6,007 nucleotides of DNA, taken from NCBI GenBank assembly GCA_031287585.1, contig JAITST010000148.1, forward strand, positions 1 to 6,007. Reading direction: 5' to 3'. Position numbers and translations under genes: made by a program. This document shows, piece after piece, positions 1 to 5,700 of this stretch; position 1 is the stretch's first letter; each line of letters begins with the position of its first letter. The notes under the pieces are model-generated. The model did no database searches. It saw nothing but the letters and a program-made list of their open reading frames with translations, and was not told the DNA's origin. The stretch comes from Planctomycetaceae bacterium (GTDB taxonomy: Bacteria; Planctomycetota; Planctomycetia; Pirellulales; Thermoguttaceae).

Positions 1-308
1 GCGAAACTGTTTCGCTTTCTTCGTTTCACTTTTGGGTCAAGCGGCAATTGTTGTGTGCCAAATTACATCATCCGGCGTGGAATAACGTTGCCGCACAGGG
101 ATTACTGATTAACGTTCCGCTTTTGACTGCCGTCGGTTTGCTCGTTGCTGGTTTGGTTTACGGCAACACACAGGCGACGTTGTGGAATGCTGCATCGCTT
201 ATGGCGTATTGGAATGTACTGTTCATATTTTGTGTTTACTCTTACTCTACATTGCCAATGACACGGAATCACCTTGTGCCTATTTCGATTTTTGATGATT
301 ATGTTTAG
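1..308 (+). CDS. C-terminal end of a membrane protein, possibly family 2 glycosyltransferase (5' partial)
   Basis: The reading frame is open from the left edge (first full codon at 3) to a TAG at 306-308, so only the last 101 residues are visible. An internal TTG at 48 is not a convincing start because the frame continues upstream without a stop. The visible part begins with an amphipathic, aromatic and basic stretch (FHFWVKRQLL, then a HHPAW motif). Two hydrophobic segments likely to span the membrane follow, at about residues 33-54 and 63-85, then a short polar tail ending in DDYV. A W-x-x-RQ-L...HPAW stretch followed by two C-terminal membrane helices is reminiscent of membrane-bound family 2 glycosyltransferases of the ceramide-glucosyltransferase type. 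The catalytic domain lies outside the window, so this is only a suggestion. The reading frame as a 3' gene end is firm; the family is not. Confidence 0.55.
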   Translation, partial: ETVSLSSFHFWVKRQLLCAKLHHPAWNNVAAQGLLINVPLLTAVGLLVAGLVYGNTQATLWNAASLMAYWNVLFIFCVYSYSTLPMTRNHLVPISIFDDYV

Positions 309-340
309 GCGTTTGGTTGAGATATATGAGAGTATTGCGA

Positions 341-369
341 TTGGCATAGTGTAGTAAATTTTAGATTAT
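341..369 (+). promoter_or_regulatory. candidate sigma70-type promoter for the FecCD permease gene
   Basis: TTGGCA (341-346, 5 of 6 to TTGACA) is followed after 17 bases by GATTAT (364-369, 4 of 6 to TATAAT). Transcription would start near 376, about 55 bases before the permease start. The AGAGGG ribosome-binding site at 418-423 lies 7 bases before the GTG start. The 122-bp gap is too short for a full cobalamin riboswitch, and I saw no Fur-box-like palindrome in it. Confidence 0.35.
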
Positions 370-430
370 TCCAAAAAATACAGTCCAAAATTATTACACT
401 TATGTCCCACACATATTAGAGGGTATTTAC

Positions 431-1405
431 GTGAACACATTTCGTTTCATCGTTATTTTGTCTATGCTCACGCCGTTTGCTTGTTTTTTTTTGGCGTTGG
501 TTGGGAATCCGGTTTTGTTGCCGTCGGACGTTTTATCTTTCGCTGACACTCAGGATTCACGGATTTATTGGCAACTTCGTTTTCCGCGAACCTTGCTTGC
601 AATAATCGCGGGCGGTGGATTGGCTCTGTCTGGTGCGGTTTTTCAGGCGATTTTTCGTAACCCACTCGCTACACCTTACACGCTCGGAGTTGCGAGTGGT
701 GCGTCTTTCGGCGCGACACTTCACATCACGCTTTTCGGTTACAGCAGTGTTTTCATTCTCGGACTGAATACGATTTCGTGGGCGGCGTTTGGGGGTGCAG
801 TGATTTCGATGCTGATTGTTTATTCGCTCGCTCAATTACGTAACGCACCACCTGAACAAATGTTGTTGGCGGGTGTTGTCGCGAACTTTTTCTTTTCGAG
901 TTTGATAGTTTTTATGCAGTACATCGCAGACTCGTCCGGCGTATTGCGTATTGTTCGTTGGACGATGGGGGGGCTGGATTTTCCGGGTTATGAAGAGTTG
1001 ATTCAACTTACTCCGTTTGTGCTGATAATCAGTGCGCTAACATACGTTTTTGCACGTGAACTAAATGTACTGGCGACAGGCGTTGAACGTGCGTATTCGA
1101 TTGGAATTTCGGTTGAACGCTGTCATAGGTTTTTGTTCTTCGCAACGTCGTTGCTGGTCGCGGCAATTGTTTCGATTTGCGGACCGATAGGTTTTGTCGG
1201 TTTGATGGTACCGCACATTTGCAGATTGCTAACGGGACCAGACCATAGTGTTTTACTTATCGCATCTTTCATAGTCGGCGGCTTATTCCTCGCAATTTGC
1301 GACACCGCAGCACGTACACTTTTCAGCGTCGGAGAATTACCTGTCGGTATCCTAACAGGAATGTTGGGCGCACCTTTTTTTCTTTGGTTGCTGTTTAAAC
1401 GGTAG
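431..1405 (+). CDS. FecCD-family ABC transporter permease (iron-siderophore/haem/cobalamin uptake)
   Basis: This is an inner-membrane permease of the BtuC/FecCD family. Such proteins work as a dimer with an ATPase and a periplasmic binding protein to import iron-siderophore, haem or vitamin B12. The length of 324 residues is normal for the family and the protein is hydrophobic throughout. Family hallmarks are intact. An LRFPR...GGGLALSGAVFQ...RNPLATPYTLG block spans residues 49-86. The ATPase-coupling region GPIGFVGLMVPH...GPDH spans 251-272. The end carries the E302-LPVG...T...GAPFF motif. The GTG start at 431 is supported by AGAGGG seven bases upstream and by an immediately hydrophobic N-terminal segment. 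No ATPase or binding protein adjoins it: the upstream gene is unrelated and the downstream gene is an unknown soluble protein. Substrate cannot be decided from the sequence. The gene contains a T9 run (484-492) and a G7 run (967-973), but its frame is intact. Confidence 0.95.
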   Translation: MNTFRFIVILSMLTPFACFFLALVGNPVLLPSDVLSFADTQDSRIYWQLRFPRTLLAIIAGGGLALSGAVFQAIFRNPLATPYTLGVASGASFGATLHITLFGYSSVFILGLNTISWAAFGGAVISMLIVYSLAQLRNAPPEQMLLAGVVANFFFSSLIVFMQYIADSSGVLRIVRWTMGGLDFPGYEELIQLTPFVLIISALTYVFARELNVLATGVERAYSIGISVERCHRFLFFATSLLVAAIVSICGPIGFVGLMVPHICRLLTGPDHSVLLIASFIVGGLFLAICDTAARTLFSVGELPVGILTGMLGAPFFLWLLFKR

Positions 1406-1696
1406 AATGAATTTAATCTCTGACGGACGTACACAATTGTATCGTTGCAATTCTGACTTTGTTTTTATGGATTCAACACCTCTTTTTGATGATTTGTTGT
1501 TCGACAGTATTGTCGTCTTTACGTTTAGGTAGGACATTCGAGTCATCAGTTTCTACGAATAGAATTTTTTCCCCTTCGTTTTTCCTGCTAAAAAATAAAA
1601 AATAATTTGACTAACCCCAAAATACAACCTATCTTTACCAACAGCGGTTCCGCCGCAAATAGTCTAACTGAAATTAAACAAAAAACGGTGAAAAAA
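1406..1696. other. intergenic region, no convincing gene
   Basis: This is the gap between the permease stop and the preferred start of the coiled-coil protein. A 41-codon open frame starts at ATG 1407, one base after the permease stop, and ends at TAG 1530-1532. It has no ribosome-binding site of its own and its translation resembles nothing I recognise, in particular no ATPase. A small inverted repeat, CGACA-gtat-TGTCG (about 1502-1515), is too weak to call a terminator. The right end is very A/T-rich and leads into a candidate promoter at 1607-1635. Confidence 0.5.
1607..1635 (+). promoter_or_regulatory. candidate sigma70-type promoter for the coiled-coil protein gene
   Basis: TTGACT (1607-1612, 5 of 6) and TATCTT (1630-1635, 4 of 6) are separated by exactly 17 bases and preceded by an A/T-rich stretch (1586-1606) that could act as an UP element. 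The start point would be near 1642, giving a leader of about 55 bases before ATG 1697. This matters for the gene start: the in-frame TTG at 1607 coincides with the -35 box and is therefore unlikely to be a translation start. Confidence 0.4.
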
Positions 1697-2536
1697 ATGT
1701 CAGATGCCACATTCTCATTCGACGCAATTTTCGGTTCGTTGTACGACATCGAACTCCAAGTTTCGGACGTTAAAAGCCAAATTCAGAGTCTTGAACGTGA
1801 CCTGAGTCTAACGCTTTCGTCGCTAGACAAAACGAAGAATGCGATAATCAACATAGCGGGAGCAATGGAAAAAACACGTACTGACGCAGAGAAACAATTC
1901 GAGGCGATGGCAAACTCGCAATCGGCAGAAGACGAAATGCGTAAAGAAGTTACGTCAAGTTTCAGTGAAATGTTCAAGGCAATAACAACTGTATTTGGAA
2001 CAGCCAAAAAACTAGGAATAGTAGAATCAATAGATTTCTCGCAATCAAACCCGGAGGCACAAGACACCGTGTCGCCAGTTGAAGGGGAACGTTTCTCCGA
2101 AGAAACCGAAGCGGTAGCGGCTGCGCCATCGATTCCGTCCGCCCCCGCTCCCGAATCCGAAAAAGTTAATGAACTAAAACTGCCAACTGCATTACCAACA
2201 ATCCCAACCGAACTTCCCGACCTATCAGATATTCCAGAATTGGAAGAATTAAAAAATCTAACGGCAAAAACAAAGTCGGAAGAACCAAACGAACCAGAAT
2301 TTGCGTTACCAACATTCGATGACCTACCAGCAGAATTATCGAAAATTGAAGAACTACCGGAATCAGTCGAAGCAGACGGAACAAGCGACGAAATAGACGA
2401 GGAAGGAAACCCGGACGACGTAGCCGACCTAATCCAAAGTATGTCAACGCCGTTATCGGCAGGTCTAACAGAAATCCCAGCAACAGAAACCGACAAAGTA
2501 ACAGCAGACCTGGAAAAAATGCTAGACCAACAGTAA
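1697..2536 (+). CDS. hypothetical coiled-coil protein with acidic, proline-rich tail
   Basis: I do not recognise this protein. From ATG 1697 it is 279 residues, hydrophilic, with no signal peptide or membrane segment. Residues about 17-75 look like an amphipathic coiled coil (regular hydrophobic spacing in IELQVSDVKSQIQSLERDL and onward), followed by a second helical stretch around 78-108. Residues about 113-260 are low-complexity, rich in Glu, Pro, Asp and Ser, with repeated LP-x-LP and IPELEEL-like pieces, so probably disordered. A short charged helix closes the protein. The frame is open back to TTG 1607, but I prefer ATG 1697 because GGTGA (1687-1691), able to pair with the 16S rRNA tail, lies five bases upstream and the TTG falls in a candidate -35 box. 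Composition supports cytoplasmic scaffold- or adaptor-like behaviour, which is inference only. The plus strand is A/C-rich here, unlike the G/T-rich plus strand of the flanking genes. Confidence 0.75.
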   Translation: MSDATFSFDAIFGSLYDIELQVSDVKSQIQSLERDLSLTLSSLDKTKNAIINIAGAMEKTRTDAEKQFEAMANSQSAEDEMRKEVTSSFSEMFKAITTVFGTAKKLGIVESIDFSQSNPEAQDTVSPVEGERFSEETEAVAAAPSIPSAPAPESEKVNELKLPTALPTIPTELPDLSDIPELEELKNLTAKTKSEEPNEPEFALPTFDDLPAELSKIEELPESVEADGTSDEIDEEGNPDDVADLIQSMSTPLSAGLTEIPATETDKVTADLEKMLDQQ

Positions 2537-2542
2537 ATGATT

Positions 2543-2588
2543 GAATATGTGAAATACCAATAATTCAGTCATATTCTAAACTTATTGG
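2543..2588 (+). repeat. two interleaved 7-bp inverted repeats after the coiled-coil gene
   Basis: GAATATG (2543-2549) is complementary to CATATTC (2570-2576), and CCAATAA (2557-2563) to TTATTGG (2582-2588). The arms alternate A-B-A'-B', so in RNA they can form either hairpin or a pseudoknot, but not two independent hairpins. The structure begins six bases after the stop codon at 2536. No U-run follows, so it is not a classical terminator. Both pairs are A/T-rich and could be chance. Confidence 0.3.
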
Positions 2589-2663
2589 ATAATGCAATTC
2601 CATCCGAAAAACCCGAAGTTGGTGACTATAATCGAATCCCTTTACGCGCCAACCCAGCAAAAT

Positions 2664-2680
2664 TTCGCTGACACAGCGAA
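2664..2680 (-). terminator. candidate terminator hairpin downstream of the GH43 gene
   Basis: TTCGCTG-aca-CAGCGAA is a perfect 7-bp stem with a 3-base loop, 46 bases past the GH43 stop. Read on the minus strand it is followed by ATTTT, a short U-run. On the plus strand no T-run follows. It sits between two converging genes and fits a weak intrinsic terminator for the minus-strand gene. Confidence 0.45.
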
Positions 2681-2725
2681 CTGAATCCTGCCTTTTGCGT
2701 TTCATTTACAGTTTGAGTAACATCT

Positions 2726-3757
2726 TTATTCCGTTATCTCAATCGGCGTATTGATTACTTCGCCTGTTATCGGGAAATTTTCTTTATCCCAATTCAATTC
2801 TCTGATTTGTGTTAGACGACCTTTTTCTGGTTGGGTTTTGTCGTATGCGGCTAGGATTATGTAGTCTTTGTTTTTGTATTTGAAGATTCCGTTGTGACCT
2901 GTACCTTTCCATCGTTCGTTACTTGTTAGAATTGTTGTTCCGCCGCCTTTACTCATACTTTTCCCTTCTTTGTCTATATATTCTCCTAACGGAGTTTTCG
3001 AGCGTCCTACTGTGATATGATATGTACTATTTACTCCATCGCAGCACGAGCCGCGTGAGGTAAATAGATAGTAGTTGCCGTCGTGTTTTATTACGAACGG
3101 TGCTTCGATGGATGTGTCGTCGGATCTTTTACGTGTTGCCGCCGATATGTAGTCGGCAGGGATTTTTAGGGCTTGGTCGCTGTACTTGAACGGCTTACCT
3201 GTTTTGCTATCAACTTCTACTGCTTTTATTCCAGACCAATACGACCCCCAGAACAGATACGCTTTGCCGTCGTCATCAACGAACAGTGCGGAGTCGATTG
3301 CGTTGTAGTCGGTTTTGCCCGGTGCTGAACCTAGCACTATTCCACGATCTTCCCACTTGTAGGCGGCACTTTTTGGATTTAACGTTTTGTTCACCGCTAG
3401 CCCGATTACCGAATGTTGTCCGCCGAATGTTGAGACAGAGTAGTAGAGGTAGTACAGACCGTTGACGCGAACGATGTCTGGTGCCCAGATTCCCTTTGCA
3501 CCCGGTACCACTTCAGCAGCCCATTGCGGGACTTTGGTATCGAATACTTGTCCGGCGTGTTCCCAGTCAATTAGGTTTTTGCTGCGCGTGATTCTGATTC
3601 CGGCGGCGGTTGTGAAAACATAAATACCGCTGCCGTCATCGGCAATTAACGCGGTTGGGTCGGGAGTATCGAATGGAATCAGCGACAACTTTGGTTCCTG
3701 TGAAAACGCTGATGTGATTAGGAGGAATACGAAAATGAAAAGTTTTTTTGAAGTCAT
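2726..3757 (-). CDS. secreted GH43 glycoside hydrolase, probable endo-1,5-alpha-L-arabinanase type
   Basis: This is a five-bladed beta-propeller glycosidase of family GH43, most like arabinan-degrading members. From ATG at 3757 it is 343 residues. Residues 1-19 form a Sec signal peptide (KK, hydrophobic core, AFS before Q20), so it acts in the periplasm or outside the cell. The three GH43 carboxylates are visible: D33 in PDPT (base), D155 in YNAIDS (pKa modulator) and E218 in SIEAPF (acid). WAPD (91-94), the SCCDGVNSTY...VGRS block (237-252) and H288 in GTGHNG, the probable metal ligand, match arabinanases. The frame extends 12 codons further, to GTG 3793, but that would bury the signal peptide, and neither start has a Shine-Dalgarno site. 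The gene stands alone and converges on the coiled-coil gene. No regulator or sugar transporter adjoins it. The family is certain; the exact substrate (arabinan versus arabinoxylan side chains) is inferred. Confidence 0.93.
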   Translation of the reverse strand: MTSKKLFIFVFLLITSAFSQEPKLSLIPFDTPDPTALIADDGSGIYVFTTAAGIRITRSKNLIDWEHAGQVFDTKVPQWAAEVVPGAKGIWAPDIVRVNGLYYLYYSVSTFGGQHSVIGLAVNKTLNPKSAAYKWEDRGIVLGSAPGKTDYNAIDSALFVDDDGKAYLFWGSYWSGIKAVEVDSKTGKPFKYSDQALKIPADYISAATRKRSDDTSIEAPFVIKHDGNYYLFTSRGSCCDGVNSTYHITVGRSKTPLGEYIDKEGKSMSKGGGTTILTSNERWKGTGHNGIFKYKNKDYIILAAYDKTQPEKGRLTQIRELNWDKENFPITGEVINTPIEITE

Positions 3758-3800
3758 ATTTTTGGGATAGTTAATGGTAACAGCGCGGTACACAATGTGT

Positions 3801-3852
3801 AACGAAGCAGTTACGCTACGTTGGTTTAATTTTACGTAATGTCTGCTTCAAC
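3801..3852 (-). promoter_or_regulatory. stem-loop in the 5' leader of the GH43 gene
   Basis: GAAGCAG (3804-3810) pairs with CTGCTTC (3843-3849), and directly inside it TTACG (3811-3815) pairs with CGTAA (3835-3839). This gives a 12-bp stem with a 3-base bulge (3840-3842) and a 19-base loop. It lies between the candidate GH43 promoter (-10 at 3860-3865) and the gene start, so it would be in the leader RNA. No known riboswitch class is recognised. Confidence 0.4.
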
Positions 3853-3859
3853 GTTAATC

Positions 3860-3888
3860 ATTCTACTCCATTTTACAGTTTTAAACAA
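3860..3888 (-). promoter_or_regulatory. candidate sigma70-type promoter for the GH43 gene
   Basis: On the minus strand TTGTTT (3888-3883) is followed after 17 bases by TAGAAT (3865-3860, 5 of 6 to TATAAT). The -35 box is weak, with only the TTG conserved. Transcription would start near 3853, with a leader of about 95 bases before ATG 3757. One copy of the GTAAAATG octamer falls in the spacer. Confidence 0.35.
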
Positions 3889-4100
3889 CTGATTATCCCG
3901 TTTTTTGTGGGGGCATGATTCAAAAGTCCACGCGTTGTCAATTTAGGTAAAATGTAGCATTGTAAAATGGGATAATATATTCGGTAATAATTAAAATAAG
4001 TATTCTTTTGTTGGAATAGACAAGATGGCAGTCTGCCTATTTTTACATTCTGATTTCCACCAAAAGACAAGATAATCAGAAATTTTATTACGTCCCACCA

Positions 4101-4129
4101 CTTACATGTTATAAATCTTATGTTATAAT
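4101..4129 (+). promoter_or_regulatory. extended -10 promoter for the BON-like gene
   Basis: A perfect TATAAT (4124-4129) is preceded by TG one base upstream (4121-4122), making an extended -10 element. CTTACA (4101-4106, 4 of 6 to TTGACA) sits exactly 17 bases before it. Transcription would start near 4136, about 53 bases before the start codon. This is the strongest promoter match in the window. Confidence 0.6.
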
Positions 4130-4188
4130 TGAGTTTTCCTTAATGTATAGATTTCACGGATGTTCAATTTTCTTGCGGAGAACTTATT

Positions 4189-4446
4189 ATGAAAAAAATC
4201 GGCCGGGTTATCGACAAACACAATTGTACAGATGAGAATAGTGATGTTTTGCATAACCGTGTAGTTAAAGAGATTTTGAATGTTACAAATGTTGGTGTAC
4301 GCGACTTACAAGTTGTGAACGAAGATGACTCAGTTGTTATTCACGGACGTTGTCATACGTTTTATACGAAACAACTCGCACAACAAATCGCCGTTTCAAT
4401 ACTTGGTAATAACACAGAAATTGTAAATGCGATAGATGTTACGTAA
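4189..4446 (+). CDS. small BON-like domain protein
   Basis: This 85-residue protein has the size and pattern of a single BON domain, a small alpha/beta fold that in other proteins binds lipid or other ligands. A first helix (about 20-31, HNRVVKEIL) leads to a strand carrying V-x-D-L-x-V. A second strand with the typical V-V-I-H-G-R-C turn (49-55) follows, then a helix (about 59-72, YTKQLAQQIAVSI), and the protein ends in the typical V-x-N-A-I-D-V strand (79-84). GCGGAG (4175-4180) lies 8 bases before the ATG, a good ribosome-binding site. Unlike most BON proteins it has no signal peptide or membrane segment, so it is probably cytoplasmic. It lies 60 bp upstream of the MnmE-like GTPase gene on the same strand with no clear terminator between, so co-transcription is likely. 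The gene is convincing; BON assignment is by pattern only. Confidence 0.75.
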   Translation: MKKIGRVIDKHNCTDENSDVLHNRVVKEILNVTNVGVRDLQVVNEDDSVVIHGRCHTFYTKQLAQQIAVSILGNNTEIVNAIDVT

Positions 4447-4506
4447 TTGAAATACATACTGCGTTCCCGTGTTCAATTGATAAATTCCAATAAGTTTTGA
4501 TATATT

Positions 4507-5520
4507 ATGGCTGTTACTTCACTCGTTCGACTTACACCGCCGGGACGGGGTGCTATTTCAACTCTTGTACTTGACGGACCGGGCGCGATTAGTATGGTTG
4601 CTCCTTTGCTCACCATCAATCCATTCAAACTTTACGGCGAGACTGGCGTTCCAGTGTTCGCTAAATTGCGTTTGGAAAACCAAGTTGAGTCTGTTGTTCT
4701 CGATGTTGTTTCGCCGGCACATTTACGGGTTCACTGTCACGGCGGTGAAGCAATTACTGCGGCGGTTGCGGAGACGTTACAAATTTGCTGTGGTGCTACT
4801 GTTGTTGACCCGTTTCGTTGGCAGAGGTGCCAGGCAAATTCCAGCGAGACGGAGGCACTGGCATTGTTACCACTTTGCCGTACTGAACGGACTGCGAAAA
4901 TTATGCTCGACCAAGTTGGTGGTGCGTATCAACGGGCAATAGATGATTTACGAATCGACGAACTCTTGAGTTGGTCTAATGTTGGGTTACATTTAGTCGA
5001 ACCGTTCCGGGTTGCGGTTGCGGGTTTGCCGAATGTTGGAAAGAGCAGTTTACTCAACGCGATGGTTGGTTATGAACGAAGCATAGTTGATGACTCTGAA
5101 GGGACAACTCGTGATTCTGTGGTTGTTGAGACAGCACTAGACGGTTGGCATGTGTCATTGGTTGATACGGCTGGGATACGAGAAACGGAAGATGTTGTTG
5201 AAAAATGCGGAGTGAAACAGGCGGTTGCGATGCTGAATAAAGTTGATTTGACAATTGAAGTCATCGACGTGACGACGGAACAACAAACCGATTCGATAAT
5301 GCCGCCATCAATTCAAGTGTTGAATAAGAGTGACTTGGTTGGCAACAAGAAGAGTGAAAAATTTCCAAACGCATTACGTGTTTCTGCGGTAACAGGCGGC
5401 GGCGTTGCAGAGTTGATTGAGAATGTTGTAAAGATGCTGGTTCCGAAGTATCCGCTACCGGGACAAGGTGTGCCGTTTACGATGGAACAGGTGGAAGCAT
5501 TGAGAGGGCGGAGAGTGTGA
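4507..5520 (+). CDS. MnmE/TrmE-like GTPase, short form (possibly 3'-frameshifted)
   Basis: This is a divergent relative of the tRNA U34 modification GTPase MnmE, which with MnmG makes the cmnm5 group on wobble uridine. The 337-residue product has a TrmE N-terminal-like domain (PPGRGAIS at 11-18; RVHCHGG at 74-80, matching the folate-domain HGG motif). An inserted G domain has all five motifs: G1 GLPNVGKS (173-180, with the Asn that binds potassium in MnmE), G2 GTTRD (199-203), G3 DTAG (220-223), G4 NKSD (273-276) and G5 SA (293-294). It then stops shortly after PFTMEQVEALR. Standard MnmE is about 450 residues and ends in a conserved C-x-G-K; both the final helices and that Cys are absent. ATG 4507 is chosen because homology begins there; no clear Shine-Dalgarno site precedes it. 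Canonical MnmE activity is doubtful; a planctomycete-type short paralogue or a frameshifted gene both fit. Confidence 0.88.
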   Translation: MAVTSLVRLTPPGRGAISTLVLDGPGAISMVAPLLTINPFKLYGETGVPVFAKLRLENQVESVVLDVVSPAHLRVHCHGGEAITAAVAETLQICCGATVVDPFRWQRCQANSSETEALALLPLCRTERTAKIMLDQVGGAYQRAIDDLRIDELLSWSNVGLHLVEPFRVAVAGLPNVGKSSLLNAMVGYERSIVDDSEGTTRDSVVVETALDGWHVSLVDTAGIRETEDVVEKCGVKQAVAMLNKVDLTIEVIDVTTEQQTDSIMPPSIQVLNKSDLVGNKKSEKFPNALRVSAVTGGGVAELIENVVKMLVPKYPLPGQGVPFTMEQVEALRGRRV

Positions 5521-5700
5521 GAATTGTAGAGCAAAAGCGACATTACCGGGTCGTGTTACGGAATTGTTGCTGCGGTTAGTGAAACTACTTAAATTGTAGG
5601 TTTTCCATTGCCGTTTCCACAAATTACGTACACTACCAAAATTAGTGGGTAGATTTTGACGGGGAAACTAACGATTGGTATGAAGTAATAAAGGAGAATC
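5521..5700. other. region after the GTPase gene, possible displaced coding end
   Basis: No independent gene is seen. In a shifted frame, 5504-5599 is open for 31 codons, ending at TAG 5597-5599, and its last part (GRVTELLLRLVKLLKL) reads as a leucine-rich amphipathic helix. That is the kind of C-terminal end expected for an MnmE-like protein. From 5600 to 5700 there are only small inverted repeats, such as CAAAAT/ATTTTG around 5640-5660, without a terminator-like T-run. Confidence 0.35.

Larger units (their letters stand above)
3758..4188. other. divergent intergenic region between GH43 and BON-like genes
   Basis: No gene is visible in this 431-bp, A/T-rich region. It holds the GH43 promoter and leader hairpin on the left and the BON-like gene promoter on the right. 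The octamer GTAAAATG occurs at 3947-3954 and 3962-3969 in direct orientation and at 3869-3876 inverted. An ATTATCCC (3892-3899) / GGGATAAT (3969-3976) pair overlaps the second copy. Between 3977 and 4100 I see only A/T-rich sequence without clear structure. A 65-codon minus-strand frame at 3873-4070 has no recognisable content. Confidence 0.6.

Noticed and set aside
309..430. Cobalamin riboswitch or Fur box before the permease
   Set aside because: The gap is only 122 bp and contains no recognisable B12-box or 19-bp iron-box palindrome.
1407..1532. A 41-codon frame starting one base after the permease stop
   Set aside because: No ribosome-binding site of its own and no resemblance to the ATPase expected there; kept only as a note in the intergenic entry.
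1607..1696. TTG 1607 as start of the coiled-coil protein
   Set aside because: No Shine-Dalgarno site precedes it and the TTG falls in a good -35 box; ATG 1697 with GGTGA upstream fits better.
1783..2496. A 237-codon open frame on the minus strand
   Set aside because: It lies antisense within the coiled-coil gene and encodes a serine/glycine-rich low-complexity product, as expected from the complement of Glu/Ser/Asp-rich codons. The plus-strand frame has a plausible coiled coil, promoter and ribosome-binding site.
3873..4070. A 65-codon minus-strand frame in the divergent intergenic region
   Set aside because: It overlaps the candidate GH43 promoter, has no ribosome-binding site and yields a product without recognisable features.
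4550..4942. A 130-codon plus-strand open frame
   Set aside because: It overlaps the MnmE-like gene in another frame, and its Arg/Leu-rich product has no recognisable motif.
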